Part shown: one piece after another, positions 63,389 through 64,000 of the stretch
How the letters are laid out: each line of letters starts with the position of its first letter
How positions within the stretch are numbered: position 1 is the stretch's first letter
Source of the DNA: Eukaryota sp. TZLM1-RC
Taxonomy: Eukaryota > Metamonada: BaSk clade
NCBI GenBank assembly: GCA_040285825.1
Contig: JAUPSS010000002.1
Coordinates: forward strand, 310,001-374,000
Direction of reading: 5' to 3'
DNA length: 64,000 nt
The notes under the pieces: generated by a model
What the model saw: the letters and a program-made list of their open reading frames with translations, nothing else
Databases searched by the model: none
What the model was told of the DNA's origin: nothing
Position numbers and translations under genes: made by a program

Positions 63389-64000
63389 ACACTGCCTTTT
63401 CTTTTTTTTCAACGGGTTTTTGGAGAATCAGCGGTAAGCTTAATGTATCTAGAGTACGCAACAGTGTTTCAGATCGAGTCAACGGGCTGAACGGTGGTGG
63501 TTTTATCGGACCAGAGGACAAGTAGCGGAATTAGCAGAGACACCAACTATGGCATCGAGAATCAATTCACCTGAGTGGGCATCCACATATACGTTCAAGA
63601 TATTCGGGGGTAAGGAAAACAAGCAGGGTTTTACGAGATGGATAGCAGTCTTGAGAGAGGAGCCTGAGATGGGATTCTGGACCAGAAGAGAGCTACGTGG
63701 TAGGATCTTGAGAAATACGTGCCTACAAAGTGGCCGTGGAGCTTGTCTGGCCTCTCGCGCAGAACAAGGACTCAGTCGTTTCGTTGACCTGAGGACAATA
63801 GGCGGGTTTGAGCATGTCGACAGGATACTGGTTGGCAGACAGGGTTTCTTTACATGAGGCAGTGAGTTTTTTTGACAAGACTTGCAGGTGTTCAATGAAC
63901 TCAAGTTTGTTCGGAGGAAGAGGATGGGTAGGCAAGAAACTCAACAGCTGGTTGGGCAGTAAACGGGGAGAAGTGTCGGATCCAAAAATGAGGCAGATTG
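63389..64000 (-). pseudogene. 3' internal region of element 2 (runs off the window)
   Basis: Minus-strand frame 63904-63503 ends NILNVYVDAHSGELILDAIVGVSANSATCPLVR. The V-Y-V-D-A start is reminiscent of an RNase H-like or pol-end segment, but the protein is not identified. Position upstream of a purine tract and LTR supports an element 2 pol end. Confidence 0.35.

Noticed and set aside
26-64000. CRISPR arrays, bacterial operons, rRNA or tRNA genes
   Set aside because: No spaced direct-repeat array, ribosome-binding pattern or convincing tRNA cloverleaf was seen. Isolated GTTCGAAT-like words lack matching arms.

Overview
This is nuclear DNA of an intron-poor, flagellated or ciliated unicellular eukaryote. 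I cannot name the lineage from sequence alone. The evidence is eukaryote-only single-copy genes (U3 processome WD40 protein, E2F, cullin, VAP, a TFIIB/BRF-type factor), three genes of ciliary machinery (DRC8, CFAP410, AHI1/jouberin) and a protein kinase broken by three introns of only 28-34 nt. Most other host genes are single long exons, often in convergent pairs with short spacers.

Host genes, left to right: WDR75/UTP17-like (2-2746, +; the frame is open to the window edge), threonine synthase (2867-4069, -), DRC8/EFCAB2 (5396-5878, +), a HEAT-repeat protein resembling HEATR6 (7297-9942, -), VAP-like MSP-domain protein (22135-22983, +), CFAP410 (23059-23700, -), E2F (26047-27141, -), cullin-3-like (34545-36794, +), AHI1-like (42145-43818, +), BRF/TFIIB-like (44524-45525, -) and a CIPK/SnRK3-like kinase (53840-55221, -).

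The remaining roughly two thirds is nested mobile DNA. (i) Ty3/gypsy-type LTR elements are present in at least four degraded copies (15.73-21.43, 37.14-41.95, 47.7-50.66 and 62.2-63.25 kb), with two further LTR families known mainly from their gag regions (element 1 at 10.8-14.19 and 57.7-58.2 kb; element 2 at 14.18-15.73 and 63.25-64 kb). (ii) There are two copies of a 1.5-kb short LTR element (TRIM-like) with about 95-bp LTRs. (iii) At least a dozen 5'-truncated fragments come from three subfamilies of a non-LTR element whose visible ORF end carries a C-x-C...H...C finger and a PD-(D/E)xK-like nuclease. (iv) A Mutator-like (MULE) transposase has been split and inverted. (v) A foldback, MITE-like element lies at 24.1-24.5 kb. 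(vi) Several remnants look like Fanzor/TnpB-type proteins (eukaryotic relatives of the OMEGA RNA-guided nucleases), with recognisable RuvC-I and RuvC-III plus zinc-finger motifs. The two largest are at 32.6-34.3 kb (+) and 60.1-62.2 kb (-).

The Fanzor-like remnants are the most interesting system here. At least two sequence types are represented and all visible copies look broken. The insertions can be ordered from target-site duplications: the TRIM element and a non-LTR element both sit inside one Ty3 pol gene, and another non-LTR element entered the MULE, after which an inversion between two copies rearranged that locus. All functional names rest on motif recognition by eye; no database search was run.
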